From contig NZ_CP102604.1 in NCBI RefSeq assembly GCF_024707505.1, positions 1,674,001-1,738,000 on the forward strand: a stretch of 64,000 nucleotides of DNA, given 5' to 3'. Within the stretch, counting starts at the first letter, position 1; each line of letters begins with the position of its first letter. Below the pieces are notes generated by a model that saw only the letters and a list, made by a program, of their open reading frames with translations, was not told the DNA's origin and searched no databases. Positions 40,332 through 50,475 of this stretch are shown piece by piece. The position numbers were made by a program, and so were the translations under genes. Source of the DNA: Pantoea sp. SOD02. GTDB lineage: Bacteria; Pseudomonadota; Gammaproteobacteria; Enterobacterales; Enterobacteriaceae.

Positions 40332-40435
40332 GTTAGCTAACGATTATTTACTGCGGTAAGTTGCGAGGCAGATCATAAAATCCCGTCTATACTAGAGGCG
40401 GTGAACACATTGATTAATAACGTAAGGAGCAGTAC

Positions 40436-40684
40436 ATGGGTATTCTTTCATGGATTATTTTTGGTCTGATTGCCGGGATTATCGCGAAGTGGATTATGCC
40501 GGGTAAAGATGGCGGCGGCTTTATCATCACCGTGGTTCTGGGTGTGGTTGGTGCGGTTGTCGGTGGCTGGATCAGTACCCTGTTTGGTTTCGGTAAAGTT
40601 GACGGTTTCAACTTCGGTAGCTTCGTGGTGGCCGTGATTGGTGCCATTGTGGTGCTGTGGATTTACCGTAAAGTACGAAGTTAA
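40436..40684 (+). CDS. ymgE: GlsB/YeaQ/YmgE family stress-response membrane protein
   Basis: An 82-aa protein with three hydrophobic glycine-rich membrane segments (MGILSWIIFGLIAGIIAKWI, FIITVVLGVVGAVVGGWIST, FVVAVIGAIVVLWIYR), typical of transglycosylase-associated proteins. The biochemical role is unknown; homologues respond to stress. AAGGAGC precedes the ATG. It is divergent from ycgR as in E. coli, which supports the ymgE name. Confidence 0.9.
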   Translation: MGILSWIIFGLIAGIIAKWIMPGKDGGGFIITVVLGVVGAVVGGWISTLFGFGKVDGFNFGSFVVAVIGAIVVLWIYRKVRS

Positions 40685-40703
40685 CAGCATAGAGATTTGA
40701 TGA

Positions 40704-40739
40704 AATCCGCCATTCCGTAAAGGATGGCGGATTTTTTTA
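40704..40739. terminator. Bidirectional terminator between ymgE and the siderophore receptor gene
   Basis: A 10-base stem AATCCGCCAT / ATGGCGGATT with a 9-base loop, followed by a run of seven T residues on the plus strand. It ends 8 bases before the convergent receptor gene. Confidence 0.88.
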
Positions 40740-40746
40740 TGTCTGA

Positions 40747-42846
40747 TTAAAAGTCGTAGCCCACCGTAGCCATCACAGTACGCTCGGCACCGCGATAGCA
40801 GTAACCGGTGCCATAACAAGCGGCCAGATACTTTTTATCAGTCAGGTTGTTGGCATTCACCTGCAGCCATGCGCCTTTCAGCTGTGAGTTCCATGCGCCC
40901 AGATCGGCGCGAACTGACGCATCAAACAGCGTCACGGATGGCAGACGCGTGGTGTTCTCGTTATTCGCCCACTGTTTGCCGATATAGCGCACACCGGCGC
41001 CGGCGCTCAAGCCGTAGTCAAACTGATAATGTCCCCACAACGATGCCATGCTGTTCGGCGTGACATACGGCGTATGGCCATCGTTACCGTCCACCGAATC
41101 TTTGAAGCGCAGATGGTTCAGCGTGTAGCCGGCGATGGTGCTGAAACGCTGCGTCAGCTGATTACGGGCTTCGAGTTCAATGCCCTGCGAATGCACTTTG
41201 CCCGAAGGCGTGTACGTGCCGTCCAGCACGTTACGGTTGGCGACATCGTCCTGAGTCAAATCGTACACGGCGATTGAGTACATATCGCGCGTGCCCACCG
41301 GCTGATATTTCACGCCCGCTTCATATTGCTCAGACGTAGTCGGTTTCAGCTGATTGCCCTGCGGATCGGTTAACGAGGCCGGCGTAATCGCCTGGCTCCA
41401 GCTGACGTATGGCGAGATGCCGTTCTCGAAGGCATACAGCAGTGCGGCGCGACCGCTGATGTGATCGTCCTGACGACGGCTGGTGCCGTTTTCCGACACG
41501 ATGCGGTCATAGCGTCCCGATAAGTCCAAATGCCAGCGATCGAGCTGCAACTCATCCTGCAGATACAAACCGGTTTGATAGTAGCGGCGCGTCTGCGATG
41601 TCCAGTCGAAGTCCGGCATGATGCCCACTTCTTCGCCGTTCCACGCATTCAGCGCGCTGGCGGCACCGCTGGCTTCGGTGATGTCGTTTTTATAGCGATG
41701 GTATTCTGCGCCCAACGTCACGCGATGCTGCACCGCGCCGGTAGCGAAATCAGCCTGCAAGCGGTTGTCGTTAGCCCATGCGCTCAGTGATGAACGCTCG
41801 CCAGAGTAGTAGCGGTTCAGCAGGTCAGGATTCGTTGCGTTCCAGCCAATTTGATAAACCTGATCGAGATCGGTATTCGAGTGGCTGTAGCTGCCGGTGG
41901 AGTAGACCGACCAGACTTCGTTGAAGCGGTGTGAGAAGTCATAGCTGTAAATCTGCTCGCGACGTTTGAACTGATCGAGCGAACTGTCACCTTCGTAGAA
42001 ACTGTCGCTCAACTTGCGGCCGTTATGGCTGTAGAGCGTGCCTTCCGCTGGTACCGAACCGTGATAGCCGCCGGATGGATCTTTCTGCAGATAGGCGCGC
42101 AGCACTAAGTTGGTGTCTTCGCTTGGCTGCCACATCAGCTGTGGCGAAATCGCATATTTCTCTTCGCGGGTGTGATCGTACTGGGTATCGCTGTTGCGCG
42201 TGATGCCGGTTAAGCGAAACGCCCACTGATCGTTGATGGCGTTGGTGTAATCAAAGGCGGCGCTGTTGGTGGCGTTGGTGCCGCTCGACAGGCGGAAGTG
42301 ACCCTCTTCGGCAAACTGCGGACGCTTGCTCACCATGTTCACTAACCCGCCCGGCACCGTTTGGCCGTAAAGCGCGGAGGAGGGACCTTTGATCACATCA
42401 ATGCGATCAAGGAACCAGTTGTCCACCTGCAGGATGTTGAAGCTGCCGCCGTCACTCATTACGCGCAGGCCATCGAGGAAGGTGTTGTCGACATCGCCGC
42501 CGTGGAAACCACGCAGCGCGATGGTGTCGTAACGCGTGGCGGCACCGCCAAAGTTGGTGAACACGCCCGGCGTGTAACCCAGCGCCTGATTGAGATCCTG
42601 CGCGCCCTGATCTTCCATCTGCTGACGCGTTACCACCGAAATTGACTGCGGCGTGGTAATCAGCGGCTGATCGCTTTTGCTGGCGCCGCTGCTCCGCGTG
42701 GCGAGATAGCCCTGCGTCGGCGTGGTGGCGCTCTCTTGCGGTTGCGCCGTGACGACAATCGACTCTTCGGCGAAGCTTGCAGCGGGTAAAGCCAGCGCAA
42801 GCGCGCACAGAACGCGGCCACGGTTAAGGGTAAACAGCGAGGTCAT
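40747..42846 (-). CDS. TonB-dependent siderophore receptor (FoxA/FhuA-like)
   Basis: An outer-membrane receptor of 699 aa with a signal peptide (ends near PAASFAEE), a TonB-box region (ESIVVTAQP), and a plug domain (ITTPQSISVVTRQQMEDQGA, DVIKGPSSALYGQTVPGGLV). A 22-strand barrel follows and ends in aromatic VGYDF. The C-terminal KKYLAACYGTGYCYRGAERT with paired cysteines resembles hydroxamate-siderophore receptors such as FoxA or FhuA; the exact ligand is not certain. A Fur box lies upstream. Confidence 0.9.
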   Translation of the reverse strand: MTSLFTLNRGRVLCALALALPAASFAEESIVVTAQPQESATTPTQGYLATRSSGASKSDQPLITTPQSISVVTRQQMEDQGAQDLNQALGYTPGVFTNFGGAATRYDTIALRGFHGGDVDNTFLDGLRVMSDGGSFNILQVDNWFLDRIDVIKGPSSALYGQTVPGGLVNMVSKRPQFAEEGHFRLSSGTNATNSAAFDYTNAINDQWAFRLTGITRNSDTQYDHTREEKYAISPQLMWQPSEDTNLVLRAYLQKDPSGGYHGSVPAEGTLYSHNGRKLSDSFYEGDSSLDQFKRREQIYSYDFSHRFNEVWSVYSTGSYSHSNTDLDQVYQIGWNATNPDLLNRYYSGERSSLSAWANDNRLQADFATGAVQHRVTLGAEYHRYKNDITEASGAASALNAWNGEEVGIMPDFDWTSQTRRYYQTGLYLQDELQLDRWHLDLSGRYDRIVSENGTSRRQDDHISGRAALLYAFENGISPYVSWSQAITPASLTDPQGNQLKPTTSEQYEAGVKYQPVGTRDMYSIAVYDLTQDDVANRNVLDGTYTPSGKVHSQGIELEARNQLTQRFSTIAGYTLNHLRFKDSVDGNDGHTPYVTPNSMASLWGHYQFDYGLSAGAGVRYIGKQWANNENTTRLPSVTLFDASVRADLGAWNSQLKGAWLQVNANNLTDKKYLAACYGTGYCYRGAERTVMATVGYDF

Positions 42847-42891
42847 GAGAGGTTCCTGATATTTTAATGGGAATAGCTATCGATATTAGAT

Positions 42892-42906
42892 TGAGAATTA
42901 TTATCT
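42892..42906 (-). promoter_or_regulatory. Fur box upstream of the siderophore receptor
   Basis: Read on the plus strand, TGAGAAT-T-ATTATCT matches the 7-1-7 Fur unit (TGATAAT-N-ATTATCA) at 12 of 14 positions. It lies about 46 bases before the receptor start codon and predicts iron repression. Confidence 0.8.
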
Positions 42907-43001
42907 TTTGTCGCGAGTGTTTCAAGATGTGAGTTTGTTGTAAGAGGGTTGTGAGGAAAATGCACAGGCAGGGCGGGATTAGCGTGCAAGCATATGAGGT
43001 T

Positions 43002-43058
43002 GTAGGGTGCGCATTAATGCGCACCTGGTTTAATGGTCGCCATAAATGGCGACCCTAC
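43002..43058. repeat. REPIN-like pair: class B + inverted class A
   Basis: A perfect class B element (43002-43025), a 9-base spacer and a perfect inverted class A element (43035-43058), with GTAG tetranucleotides at both outer ends. Same arrangement as at 5474-5531. It lies between treA and the receptor gene. Confidence 0.87.
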
Positions 43059-43086
43059 GACGGTTACGTATGGATCAGGAAATATG

Positions 43087-44766
43087 TTACTTCGCGCTAC
43101 TCAAAACCGGCATATTGGGGATATCACCGGCGTTATTACAGGTTTTGTCTTTCGGACAGTACTTATCGAGCAGCTTTAGCGTCACACCGTTGGTCCAGCC
43201 GAAGCCGTCCTGCAGCGGATATTCACCGCCGCCACCACCGCCCAACTGCGCACCTTCAACCACATATTTCTCGACCAGCTTATGCTCCTTGTCATAGGTT
43301 GCCTGCACGTTCTGCAGGAAGCGCTGACCAATCTGCTGCGCCAGTTTCGGCTGCTTGTAATGCTCAAGACCTTCCACCGCGACCCATTGCAGCGGCGCCC
43401 AGCCGTTTGGCGCATCCCATTGCTGGCCGTTATTCACCGTAGTAGTCACCAGGCCGCCCGGTTTCAGCAGCTGTTTTTCGACGGCGGAAGCGGTGCGCTC
43501 AGCTTGCTTATCGCTCGCCACCTGCATATAGAGCGGGAACAGCGTGGCGGCGGTCAGCTGCGAGTGAACCTGCTTCTTCTGGAAATCGTAATCGGCGTAC
43601 CAGCCTTTTTTGTCATCCCAAAGATAGCGATTGATCGCCGCCTGGCGTTTCTCGGCATCCGCCGCGAACTGTTTGGCTTTGTCATCCTGCTTATCCAGTT
43701 TGGACGCTTTAGACAATGCCTGTTCAAGGTGGAAAATCAGGCTGTTAAGATCGACCGGCGCCAGCTGCGTGGTGCGAATCGACGCCAGATTGTGCGCATC
43801 GGTGAACCAGCGCGAACTGAAATCCCAGCCTGATGCCGCGCCAGCACGCAAGTCGCGATAAACCTGCTGCTTATTACGATCCGGCGCTTTATTCGCGGTG
43901 TTGACGTCATCAAGCCAGGATTCGGTGCGCGGTGCATCGCGATCGTCCCAGTAACGGTTAAGCAGCGTGCCGTCCCTAAGTTTAATCACGCGTTTGCTGG
44001 CCTGGCCGGCTGCAACTTTGTCGCTGTCCGCCATCCAGTAATCGTACTCTTTCTGCAGCTGCGGCAAGTATTGGCGATAGACATCGTCGCCTTTGTGCGT
44101 TGCCAGCAAGTCAACCATCAAGCTGAAGAACGGCGGCTGCGAGCGGCTGAGATAGTAGCTGCGGTTGCCGTTGGGGATATGGCCATATTTATCGAGTTCG
44201 GTGGCGAAGTTATCCACCATATCCTGTACGCGATCCCAGTGACCGCTCTCCGCCAGGCCGAGCATAGTGAAGTAGCTGTCCCAGTAATAGACTTCGCGGA
44301 ATCGGCCGCCAGGCACCACATAAGGTTTCGGCAGCGGCAGCAGCGAATCGTACTGACTGGCACTTTGCGCGGTGCGTGTCAGCACCGGCCATAAACCGTT
44401 GATGTGCTCGCGCAGGCTTTGCCCGGCGGGCGGCACATATTTGTCTCCCTCTTTTGGCAGCGTGAAGTTGCTGTCGACAAAATGCTTGAGATCGAAGTTG
44501 CGCTGGCTTTTCTGCATCTGCCAGTCGGCCAGAATCGAAGAGGGATTAGATTTCGGCACCGCATCGGCGAAGGTTTTCTGGTCCGGATAAAATTTCGCCT
44601 GCTGCACGGCATTGAAAAGCGGTCCCAGACGCACATCTGGCGGCTGCGGTTGGTTGCTGAGCATGCGGCTTTGGTCATCGGCGTGCGCGGCGCTGGCAGA
44701 GGCCAGCAACGCGGCGCTGAGTAAAAAGGTCAGACGCGCGGGCGTGAATACGGCATTTTTTATCAT
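43087..44766 (-). CDS. treA: Periplasmic trehalase TreA
   Basis: TreA hydrolyses trehalose to glucose in the periplasm, mainly at high osmolarity. The ATG at 44764-44766, preceded by AAGGAG, gives 559 aa with a signal peptide ending near [12 protein letters not shown]37 signatures are present: [15 protein letters not shown] and [12 protein letters not shown], with [16 protein letters not shown] and the glycine run before [14 protein letters not shown]. The C-terminus has two cysteines ([10 protein letters not shown]). Upstream in-frame readings lack a proper signal. Confidence 0.96.
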   Translation of the reverse strand: MIKNAVFTPARLTFLLSAALLASASAAHADDQSRMLSNQPQPPDVRLGPLFNAVQQAKFYPDQKTFADAVPKSNPSSILADWQMQKSQRNFDLKHFVDSNFTLPKEGDKYVPPAGQSLREHINGLWPVLTRTAQSASQYDSLLPLPKPYVVPGGRFREVYYWDSYFTMLGLAESGHWDRVQDMVDNFATELDKYGHIPNGNRSYYLSRSQPPFFSLMVDLLATHKGDDVYRQYLPQLQKEYDYWMADSDKVAAGQASKRVIKLRDGTLLNRYWDDRDAPRTESWLDDVNTANKAPDRNKQQVYRDLRAGAASGWDFSSRWFTDAHNLASIRTTQLAPVDLNSLIFHLEQALSKASKLDKQDDKAKQFAADAEKRQAAINRYLWDDKKGWYADYDFQKKQVHSQLTAATLFPLYMQVASDKQAERTASAVEKQLLKPGGLVTTTVNNGQQWDAPNGWAPLQWVAVEGLEHYKQPKLAQQIGQRFLQNVQATYDKEHKLVEKYVVEGAQLGGGGGGEYPLQDGFGWTNGVTLKLLDKYCPKDKTCNNAGDIPNMPVLSSAK

Positions 44767-44974
44767 CGGTTTTTCTCCTTGTCCGAAAAGGTGGTGTGCT
44801 AACGCATTGACCACCCGAACAACTTTAGTCGCAATCGCACCGCTTAGCCTTGTACAGCGGTGGAAATGTGAAGCGCCCGGAATTAATCACGCGAGAAATT
44901 GCATCAAGGCTAAGGTTTTTGCTTGCCCTGTTCGGCTATTTGCCTGAGGCTGAAGCAAAAAAAAGGAGAGTCGA

Positions 44975-45913
44975 ATGGAGATTATCTGGTATCACCCGTC
45001 GCTGGCGCCGCAGGGCTGGCTGGAAGGTTTGCATCAGCGTTTACCTGAGGCGCGCGTGCGTTACTGGCAGCCGGGCGACAACGCGCCGGCCGATTACGCT
45101 GTGGTGCGTTCGCCGCCGGTTGAGATGCTGGCGGGGCGTCAACTGAAAGGCGTGTTTGCCATGGGCGCGGGCGTGGACGAGATCCTCAAGCAGCTGCGTG
45201 ACAATCCACAAATGCTGGCTGACAACGTGCCGTTATTCCGCCTCGAAGATACCGGCATGGCGCGCCAGATGCAGGAGTACGCCAACTGGTGCGTGCTAGG
45301 CTGGTTCCGCCGTTTCGCGGAATACCGTCAACTGCAGCAGCAGGGGCAGTGGCAGGAGCTGGATGGTTTGGATCGCGAGAACTTCACCATTGGCGTGCTC
45401 GGCGCGGGCGTGTTAGGCCGCAGCGTGCTGGAGAGTTTGCGTCAATGGGGCTTCCCGTTACGCAGCTGGAGCCGTTCGCCGAAGCACATCGACGACGTGC
45501 AAAGCTTCCATGGCCGCGATCAACTCAATGCCTTCCTCGAGGGCACGCAGGTGCTGATCGATCTGCTGCCCACCACGCCGGAAACCACCAACCTTATTGA
45601 TAGTCAGCTGCTCAGCGCGTTGCCGCACGGTGCCTGTTTCCTTAACCTGGCGCGCGGTGCGCATGTGGTGGAAGCCGATCTGCTGGCGGCGCTGAACAGC
45701 GGTCAATTGGCCGCCGCCGCGCTGGATGTGTTCCAGACCGAGCCGCTGCCGCACGATCATCCGTTGTGGTCTCATCCGCATGTCACAATCACGCCACATA
45801 CTGCAGCGATTACCTTGCCAGCCGAGGCGATGGATTACATTGCGGATGCCATACTTGCTCTGGAGCAAGGTCAACAGCCGGGTGGTTTGGTCGATCGCCA
45901 GCGCGGTTATTAA
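44975..45913 (+). CDS. ghrA: Glyoxylate/hydroxypyruvate reductase A
   Basis: GhrA reduces glyoxylate and hydroxypyruvate with NADPH. At 312 aa it equals the E. coli enzyme. It has the Rossmann motif [12 protein letters not shown], the catalytic arginine in [10 protein letters not shown], the acid in [10 protein letters not shown] and the histidine in [20 protein letters not shown] precedes the ATG. It forms an operon with ycdX and ycdY. Confidence 0.96.
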   Translation: MEIIWYHPSLAPQGWLEGLHQRLPEARVRYWQPGDNAPADYAVVRSPPVEMLAGRQLKGVFAMGAGVDEILKQLRDNPQMLADNVPLFRLEDTGMARQMQEYANWCVLGWFRRFAEYRQLQQQGQWQELDGLDRENFTIGVLGAGVLGRSVLESLRQWGFPLRSWSRSPKHIDDVQSFHGRDQLNAFLEGTQVLIDLLPTTPETTNLIDSQLLSALPHGACFLNLARGAHVVEADLLAALNSGQLAAAALDVFQTEPLPHDHPLWSHPHVTITPHTAAITLPAEAMDYIADAILALEQGQQPGGLVDRQRGY

Positions 45914-45937
45914 TTCACATTGGGTCAGGAGATGAAG

Positions 45938-46675
45938 ATGTATCCCGTTGATTTACATATGCACACCGTTGCCAGCACGCATGCTTACAGCACGCTGCAT
46001 GATTATGTGGCGCAGGCGAAAAAGAACGGCCTGAAGCTGTTCGCGATTACCGATCACGGTCCGGATATGGCCGATGCGCCGCACTATTGGCACTTCGTTA
46101 ACATGCGCATTTGGCCGCGGGTGATTGATGGCGTTGGCGTGCTGCGCGGTATTGAAGCTAACATCAAAAATCAGCAGGGCGAGATCGATTGCAGCGGCCC
46201 GATGCTCGATGCGCTGGATCTGATCGTTGCGGGCTTCCACGAGCCGGTTTATGCACCGCGTGATAAAAAGCATCACACCGAAGCGATGATTGCGGCGATG
46301 GCGGGCGGTTTGGTGCATATCATTTCGCATCCGGGCAACCCGAAATTCCCGGTGGATATCCGCGCAATAGCCGAAGCCGCCGCGCATTACGATGTGGCGC
46401 TGGAGATCAACAATTCCTCCTTTACCCATTCGCGCCTCGGCAGCGAACCGAACTGTCGCGCTATTGCCGAAGCGGTGCGCGATGCGGGGGGTAAATTGGC
46501 ATTTGGCTCCGATTCGCATACGGCGTTTACGCTGGGAAATTTCGAACACTGCCTGCGCATCACCAGCGAAGTGGATTTTCCTGAAGATCGCGTGTTAAAT
46601 GTCACGCCGCGTCGCCTGCTCGATTTCCTCGAACTGCGCACCGGTAAAACGATTGCCGAATTTGCTGATTTTTAA
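45938..46675 (+). CDS. ycdX: PHP-domain phosphatase YcdX
   Basis: YcdX is a trinuclear-zinc PHP-superfamily phosphatase linked to swarming in E. coli. The ATG at 45938 (AGGAG 6 bases upstream) gives 245 aa, the E. coli length. Metal ligands are visible in [41 protein letters not shown] and GSDSHTAFT. Upstream in-frame TTG and ATG codons are less well spaced. Confidence 0.95.
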   Translation: MYPVDLHMHTVASTHAYSTLHDYVAQAKKNGLKLFAITDHGPDMADAPHYWHFVNMRIWPRVIDGVGVLRGIEANIKNQQGEIDCSGPMLDALDLIVAGFHEPVYAPRDKKHHTEAMIAAMAGGLVHIISHPGNPKFPVDIRAIAEAAAHYDVALEINNSSFTHSRLGSEPNCRAIAEAVRDAGGKLAFGSDSHTAFTLGNFEHCLRITSEVDFPEDRVLNVTPRRLLDFLELRTGKTIAEFADF

Positions 46676-46702
46676 CTTTTTTGCCTCAAGGAATTCTGTT
46701 GC

Positions 46703-47263
46703 ATGAATGAGTTTTCCATTCTCTGCCGCGTCATCGGCTCGCTGTTTAATCGCCAGCCGCAGGATCCGCTGCTGGTGCCACTGTTCACTCTGCTGCGTGA
46801 AGGCAAACTGCAACAGCAGTGGCCGCTGGAGCAGGATGAACTGTTGACGCGCCTGCAGCAGAATAGCGATCCGCAGGCGCTGGCCGCCGACTACAACGCG
46901 CTGTTTGTTGGCAGCGACTGCAGCGTGCCGCCGTACGCATCTCAGTGGCCGAACGGGGTTGCTGAAGCGGACGTGCGTGCATTTCTCAGCGCGCGCGGCA
47001 TGCCGCTGAGCGAAGCACCCGCCGATCATTTTGGCGTGCTGCTGCTGGCAGCATCGTGGCTGGAAGATCAGTCAGCGGAAGATGAATCCGCCGCGCAGCT
47101 GGCGCTGTTTGATGATTATCTGCTGCCGTGGTGCGGCGCGTTCCTCGGCAAAGTGGAAGCGCATGCTACCACGGCGTTTTATCGCACGCTGGCGGCGCTA
47201 AGCCGTGAGGCGATTCAGGCGATGTACGACGAGCTGAACGAAGAGCAGGGCGACGAGGCCTAA
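46703..47263 (+). CDS. ycdY: TorD-family chaperone YcdY
   Basis: YcdY is a redox-enzyme-maturation-type chaperone (TorD/DmsD family) that promotes YcdX activity in E. coli. The 186-aa helical protein contains YNALFVGSDCSVPPYASQWP, a family motif, and DHFGVLLLAASWL. It starts 27 bases after ycdX, consistent with joint production of enzyme and chaperone. Confidence 0.93.
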   Translation: MNEFSILCRVIGSLFNRQPQDPLLVPLFTLLREGKLQQQWPLEQDELLTRLQQNSDPQALAADYNALFVGSDCSVPPYASQWPNGVAEADVRAFLSARGMPLSEAPADHFGVLLLAASWLEDQSAEDESAAQLALFDDYLLPWCGAFLGKVEAHATTAFYRTLAALSREAIQAMYDELNEEQGDEA

Positions 47264-47266
47264 CCG

Positions 47267-48628
47267 TTACCAGCTGGCTGCGCTGCTGCCGAGCTTCACG
47301 CCCGGCGTCGCGCAGATCATTGGCGTGCCGGGCAAATACGCTGCGGCACGCAATCTCTCGGCAATTCCCCACTGATTAATCTCTATCGCGCTCAACGCGT
47401 CATCGTGCTGCGCGTGGATACCGTTTTGCACATTCTCCGGCGCGGCACCGAACTGCTGTAACAGCCGAGCGGTGCGCGCCAGCGATAAGCGCGCCTGCCA
47501 GCCAACGCCATTGTTCAACCGCTGACGTAAACCTTCCAGCACCGCCGCAGCCATCAGATAACCGGTGACGTGATCGAGCGCCTGCACCGGCAGCGGCGTT
47601 GGCTTGTTATTGCCGCTCCAGCGCATGCCTTGTTCGGCGATGCCGCAGCCCATCTGCACCAGACTGTCGAAACCGCGGCGGTTGCGCCACGGCCCGCTCC
47701 AGCCCCACGCATTGAGGCTGACATCCACTAAGCCCGGCGCGAGTTTGCGGCGCGTCTCAGCATCCAGCCCGAGTTTTTCCAGCGCATCGGCACGATAACC
47801 GTGTACCAGCACATCGCTGTGCTGCAACAGCTGGCGCAGCTGTTCACGCCCGGTGCGGGATTTGATATCAAGCCGCGCACAGCGTTTGCCACAGGTGATC
47901 TCCTCTTCCAGCGTTGGTTCGTGCCAGTCGGGCGGATCGATACGCAGCACCTGCGCGCCGAGGCTGGCGAGAAAACGCGTCGCCACCGGACCGGCGATGA
48001 TGCGCGTGAGATCCAATACGCGTACGCCGAGCAGTGGCCGCGCGGGCGATAATAGCCAGGCTGGCGCGGGTGCAGCGTCGGTGGCCTGTTGGGCAATCAG
48101 CGCTTCCTGCTGCACGGCGCGGCCTTGCGCATGTTGCAGCCATTGCGCTTCGCTACGCATCTGCGCGGCGCAGCCGCCAGCATCAATCACGGCCTGTTCC
48201 AGCGTAGCGGCGGGCCAGCGTGCCACTGCATCGGCCAGTGCGGCACGATTAGCATGCTGGCCGAGCACGCGCTCCATCGCCGCACGATGATGAGCCGCGT
48301 TGGTGTGCAGGCGGATCCAGCCGTCGGCGCTGGCGTAATCACCGGCGAATTCATCCCACAGCGCGGCAGGTGGTCGATTAAGCGGGATCAGGCTGTGCTG
48401 AAACCAGCGCGAGGCGAGACGGACATTGATGCTGACCGGCGCGGCCCGGCCGAGCAGATCGCTCAGTGCCTGGCTGGCAAGACCAATGCTGGTGGCCGCA
48501 AGTTCGCTGACGGCAAAGGCAGAGGAAAAGGTGTCGGGCTGGAGAAAAGTAGGCGAGGGAAGCGGGTCCGCGCCTCGCAATCCCTGCCACATTTGCTGCC
48601 ACAGTGCGGCAGCACGTTGAGAATCCAT
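47267..48628 (-). CDS. Family III CoA-transferase (CaiB/BaiF-like)
   Basis: A 453-aa protein of the CaiB/Frc/BaiF group, which transfers CoA between carboxylic acids. Recognisable segments are [47 protein letters not shown] and GFDSLVQMGCGIA. The catalytic aspartate is likely in VQALDHVTGYL. The N-terminal 200 residues form an extra domain that looks like a degenerate second copy, as in some long members. Substrate unknown. Convergent with ycdY, with only 3 bases between stops. Confidence 0.85.
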   Translation of the reverse strand: MDSQRAAALWQQMWQGLRGADPLPSPTFLQPDTFSSAFAVSELAATSIGLASQALSDLLGRAAPVSINVRLASRWFQHSLIPLNRPPAALWDEFAGDYASADGWIRLHTNAAHHRAAMERVLGQHANRAALADAVARWPAATLEQAVIDAGGCAAQMRSEAQWLQHAQGRAVQQEALIAQQATDAAPAPAWLLSPARPLLGVRVLDLTRIIAGPVATRFLASLGAQVLRIDPPDWHEPTLEEEITCGKRCARLDIKSRTGREQLRQLLQHSDVLVHGYRADALEKLGLDAETRRKLAPGLVDVSLNAWGWSGPWRNRRGFDSLVQMGCGIAEQGMRWSGNNKPTPLPVQALDHVTGYLMAAAVLEGLRQRLNNGVGWQARLSLARTARLLQQFGAAPENVQNGIHAQHDDALSAIEINQWGIAERLRAAAYLPGTPMICATPGVKLGSSAASW

Positions 48629-48674
48629 GTTGAGTCTCCGGATAACGCGCGAGACTCAAGCATAGCAGAGCGGA

Positions 48675-49574
48675 TTATCGGCGGCGTAAGCGCGGGAAAC
48701 GCGCGTGCATCCGCAGGTTGCGCAGATTGATCACCGCAATTGCGGTACCCAACACCACTAACGAGGCGCCGAGAATCTTAAAGCTGTTCATGCTATCACC
48801 CAAGACAAAAACGCCCATCAACACCGCCAGCACCGGCGTCAGCAGCGAATAGGGCATGATCAGGTTGACGTTGTACTTCTTCAGCAGCGCATACCACAGC
48901 GTATAGGCGACAATTGACGAGGCGAGCGCGCTATACAGAATGCCAAACCAGCCGCGCCAGCCGGCGTGGCTTAATGCGTAAAACTGGTTGGATTCGGTCA
49001 GCCACGAAGCGGCACCGACAATCGGCACCGCGAGGAAGGAGATCCAGCCGGTTAGCGTCAGCGGTTTTATCGGCGGTGATTTTTTCACAATCATATTGCT
49101 GATTGCCCAGCCAAACGCGCTACACAGCAGAATACACAGCACCCACCAGGCCGGAATGGTAGGGCTGCCCGACAGCACCGCGACGCCGCTTAGCGAAATG
49201 GCGATGCCGATCAGCTGCACCAGCCGCAATTTCTCTTTCAAAATCACCATCGCCAGCAGCATGGCAATCGGCGTGCCGAGCTGAACCACGATGGCGCCGG
49301 TGCCGGCATCGGTGTAGCGCATGCCGACAAACAGCAGCGAGAAGTGCATAAAGCCAAAGGTGAATGCCAGCGTCAGCAGCCACGGCAATTGTGCGCGCGT
49401 GATGCGGCAAAACGGCACCAGCACAATCGCCACCACCACAAAGCGCATCCAGGTGAGAAACAGCGGCGGAAGTTCCAGCAATCCCCACTTCACCGCCACG
49501 TTGTTGAAAGCCCAGATGGAAACCACCATCAGAACCATTAAAAAATGCCGCACTGCCACGAGGTCTTCCTTCAC
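48675..49574 (-). CDS. EamA-family (drug/metabolite) transporter
   Basis: A 299-aa inner-membrane protein with ten predicted helices in two EamA repeats: repeat one starts SIWAFNNVAVKWGLLELPPL, repeat two around WVLCILLCSAFGWAISNMIV. The motif LTPVLAVLMGVFVLGDSMN is typical of the family. Such proteins export metabolites or amino acids; the substrate is unknown. It may be co-transcribed with the CoA-transferase gene 46 bases downstream. Confidence 0.9.
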   Translation of the reverse strand: MKEDLVAVRHFLMVLMVVSIWAFNNVAVKWGLLELPPLFLTWMRFVVVAIVLVPFCRITRAQLPWLLTLAFTFGFMHFSLLFVGMRYTDAGTGAIVVQLGTPIAMLLAMVILKEKLRLVQLIGIAISLSGVAVLSGSPTIPAWWVLCILLCSAFGWAISNMIVKKSPPIKPLTLTGWISFLAVPIVGAASWLTESNQFYALSHAGWRGWFGILYSALASSIVAYTLWYALLKKYNVNLIMPYSLLTPVLAVLMGVFVLGDSMNSFKILGASLVVLGTAIAVINLRNLRMHARFPRLRRR

Positions 49575-49731
49575 GCTGTATAAAGATTATCACCGGCTAA
49601 TGATGGCATGAAGCCGTCGACTTCGGACATGTCTGACAAAACTTTTTTCGCATAAGCATTAGCTTATGCAGGAAAAAAATAAGACATGTCGCTGATTTAC
49701 TGTCAAAGTGGACGTCCGAAAGGCGACCATA

Positions 49732-50475
49732 ATGAGGACCGTATTCGGCATGACACACACCCGCGCTTTACCTCTTGCTCTGATTCAACTCGAAGTTCCC
49801 CCGCCGCAGGTTGTGGCGCAAATTGGTGAACAACCCCGCTGGTTTATCGACGCGCTGCAATTGCAGCCTGATGACTATGTGATTGTGCGTCCGCATCTGG
49901 GTGATGATTTACCGGCCTTTGACCGCGTCAGTGGCGCGATCCTCAGTGGTTCCTGGGCGATGGTTACCGATCACGCTGACTGGAGCGAACGCACTGCCGC
50001 CTGGATTCGTGGCGCGCTGGAAGCGGATCTGCCGCTGCTTGGCGTCTGTTACGGACATCAATTGATGGCGTATGCGCTGGGTGGCAAAGTGGGCGATAAC
50101 CCGCATGGCTGGGAGCGTGGACTGAAACCGCTGACGCGTAGCGCGCAGGCGCACAACGATCCGTGGCTGGCTGCGTTACCGGGTGAATTTCAGGCGTGGT
50201 TGTCACATCGGCAATCGGTGCTAACGCCGCCGCAGCATGCGCAGGTGCTGGCAAGTTCGGCGCAGGATGGCTGTCAGATTTTGCGTTATTCGCCGCAGGC
50301 GCTGTCGGTACAGTTCCATCCGGAATTTACCCGCGACATTATGAGCGCCTGTTTACCCGCGGGCGTGAGTGACGATGGTACGCAACTGGCGGGGGAAGAT
50401 TGGTCGCGTGAACTGCTGCGCCGCTTCTGGCTGCAAACGCGGCCGCAGCCGCGCGCACAGGTTCAGGGCGCGTAG
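49732..50475 (+). CDS. Class I glutamine amidotransferase-like protein
   Basis: A 247-aa protein with the GATase1 fold: the nucleophile cysteine in LGVCYGHQLMAYALGG and the His-Glu pair in SVQFHPEFTRD. It resembles stand-alone GuaA-type amidotransferases of unknown partner. I used the ATG at 49732 (AAGG about 8 bases upstream); the ATG at 49750 (MTHTRALPLALIQLE) is an alternative. It converges on the methyltransferase gene with a 13-base overlap. Confidence 0.82.
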   Translation: MRTVFGMTHTRALPLALIQLEVPPPQVVAQIGEQPRWFIDALQLQPDDYVIVRPHLGDDLPAFDRVSGAILSGSWAMVTDHADWSERTAAWIRGALEADLPLLGVCYGHQLMAYALGGKVGDNPHGWERGLKPLTRSAQAHNDPWLAALPGEFQAWLSHRQSVLTPPQHAQVLASSAQDGCQILRYSPQALSVQFHPEFTRDIMSACLPAGVSDDGTQLAGEDWSRELLRRFWLQTRPQPRAQVQGA

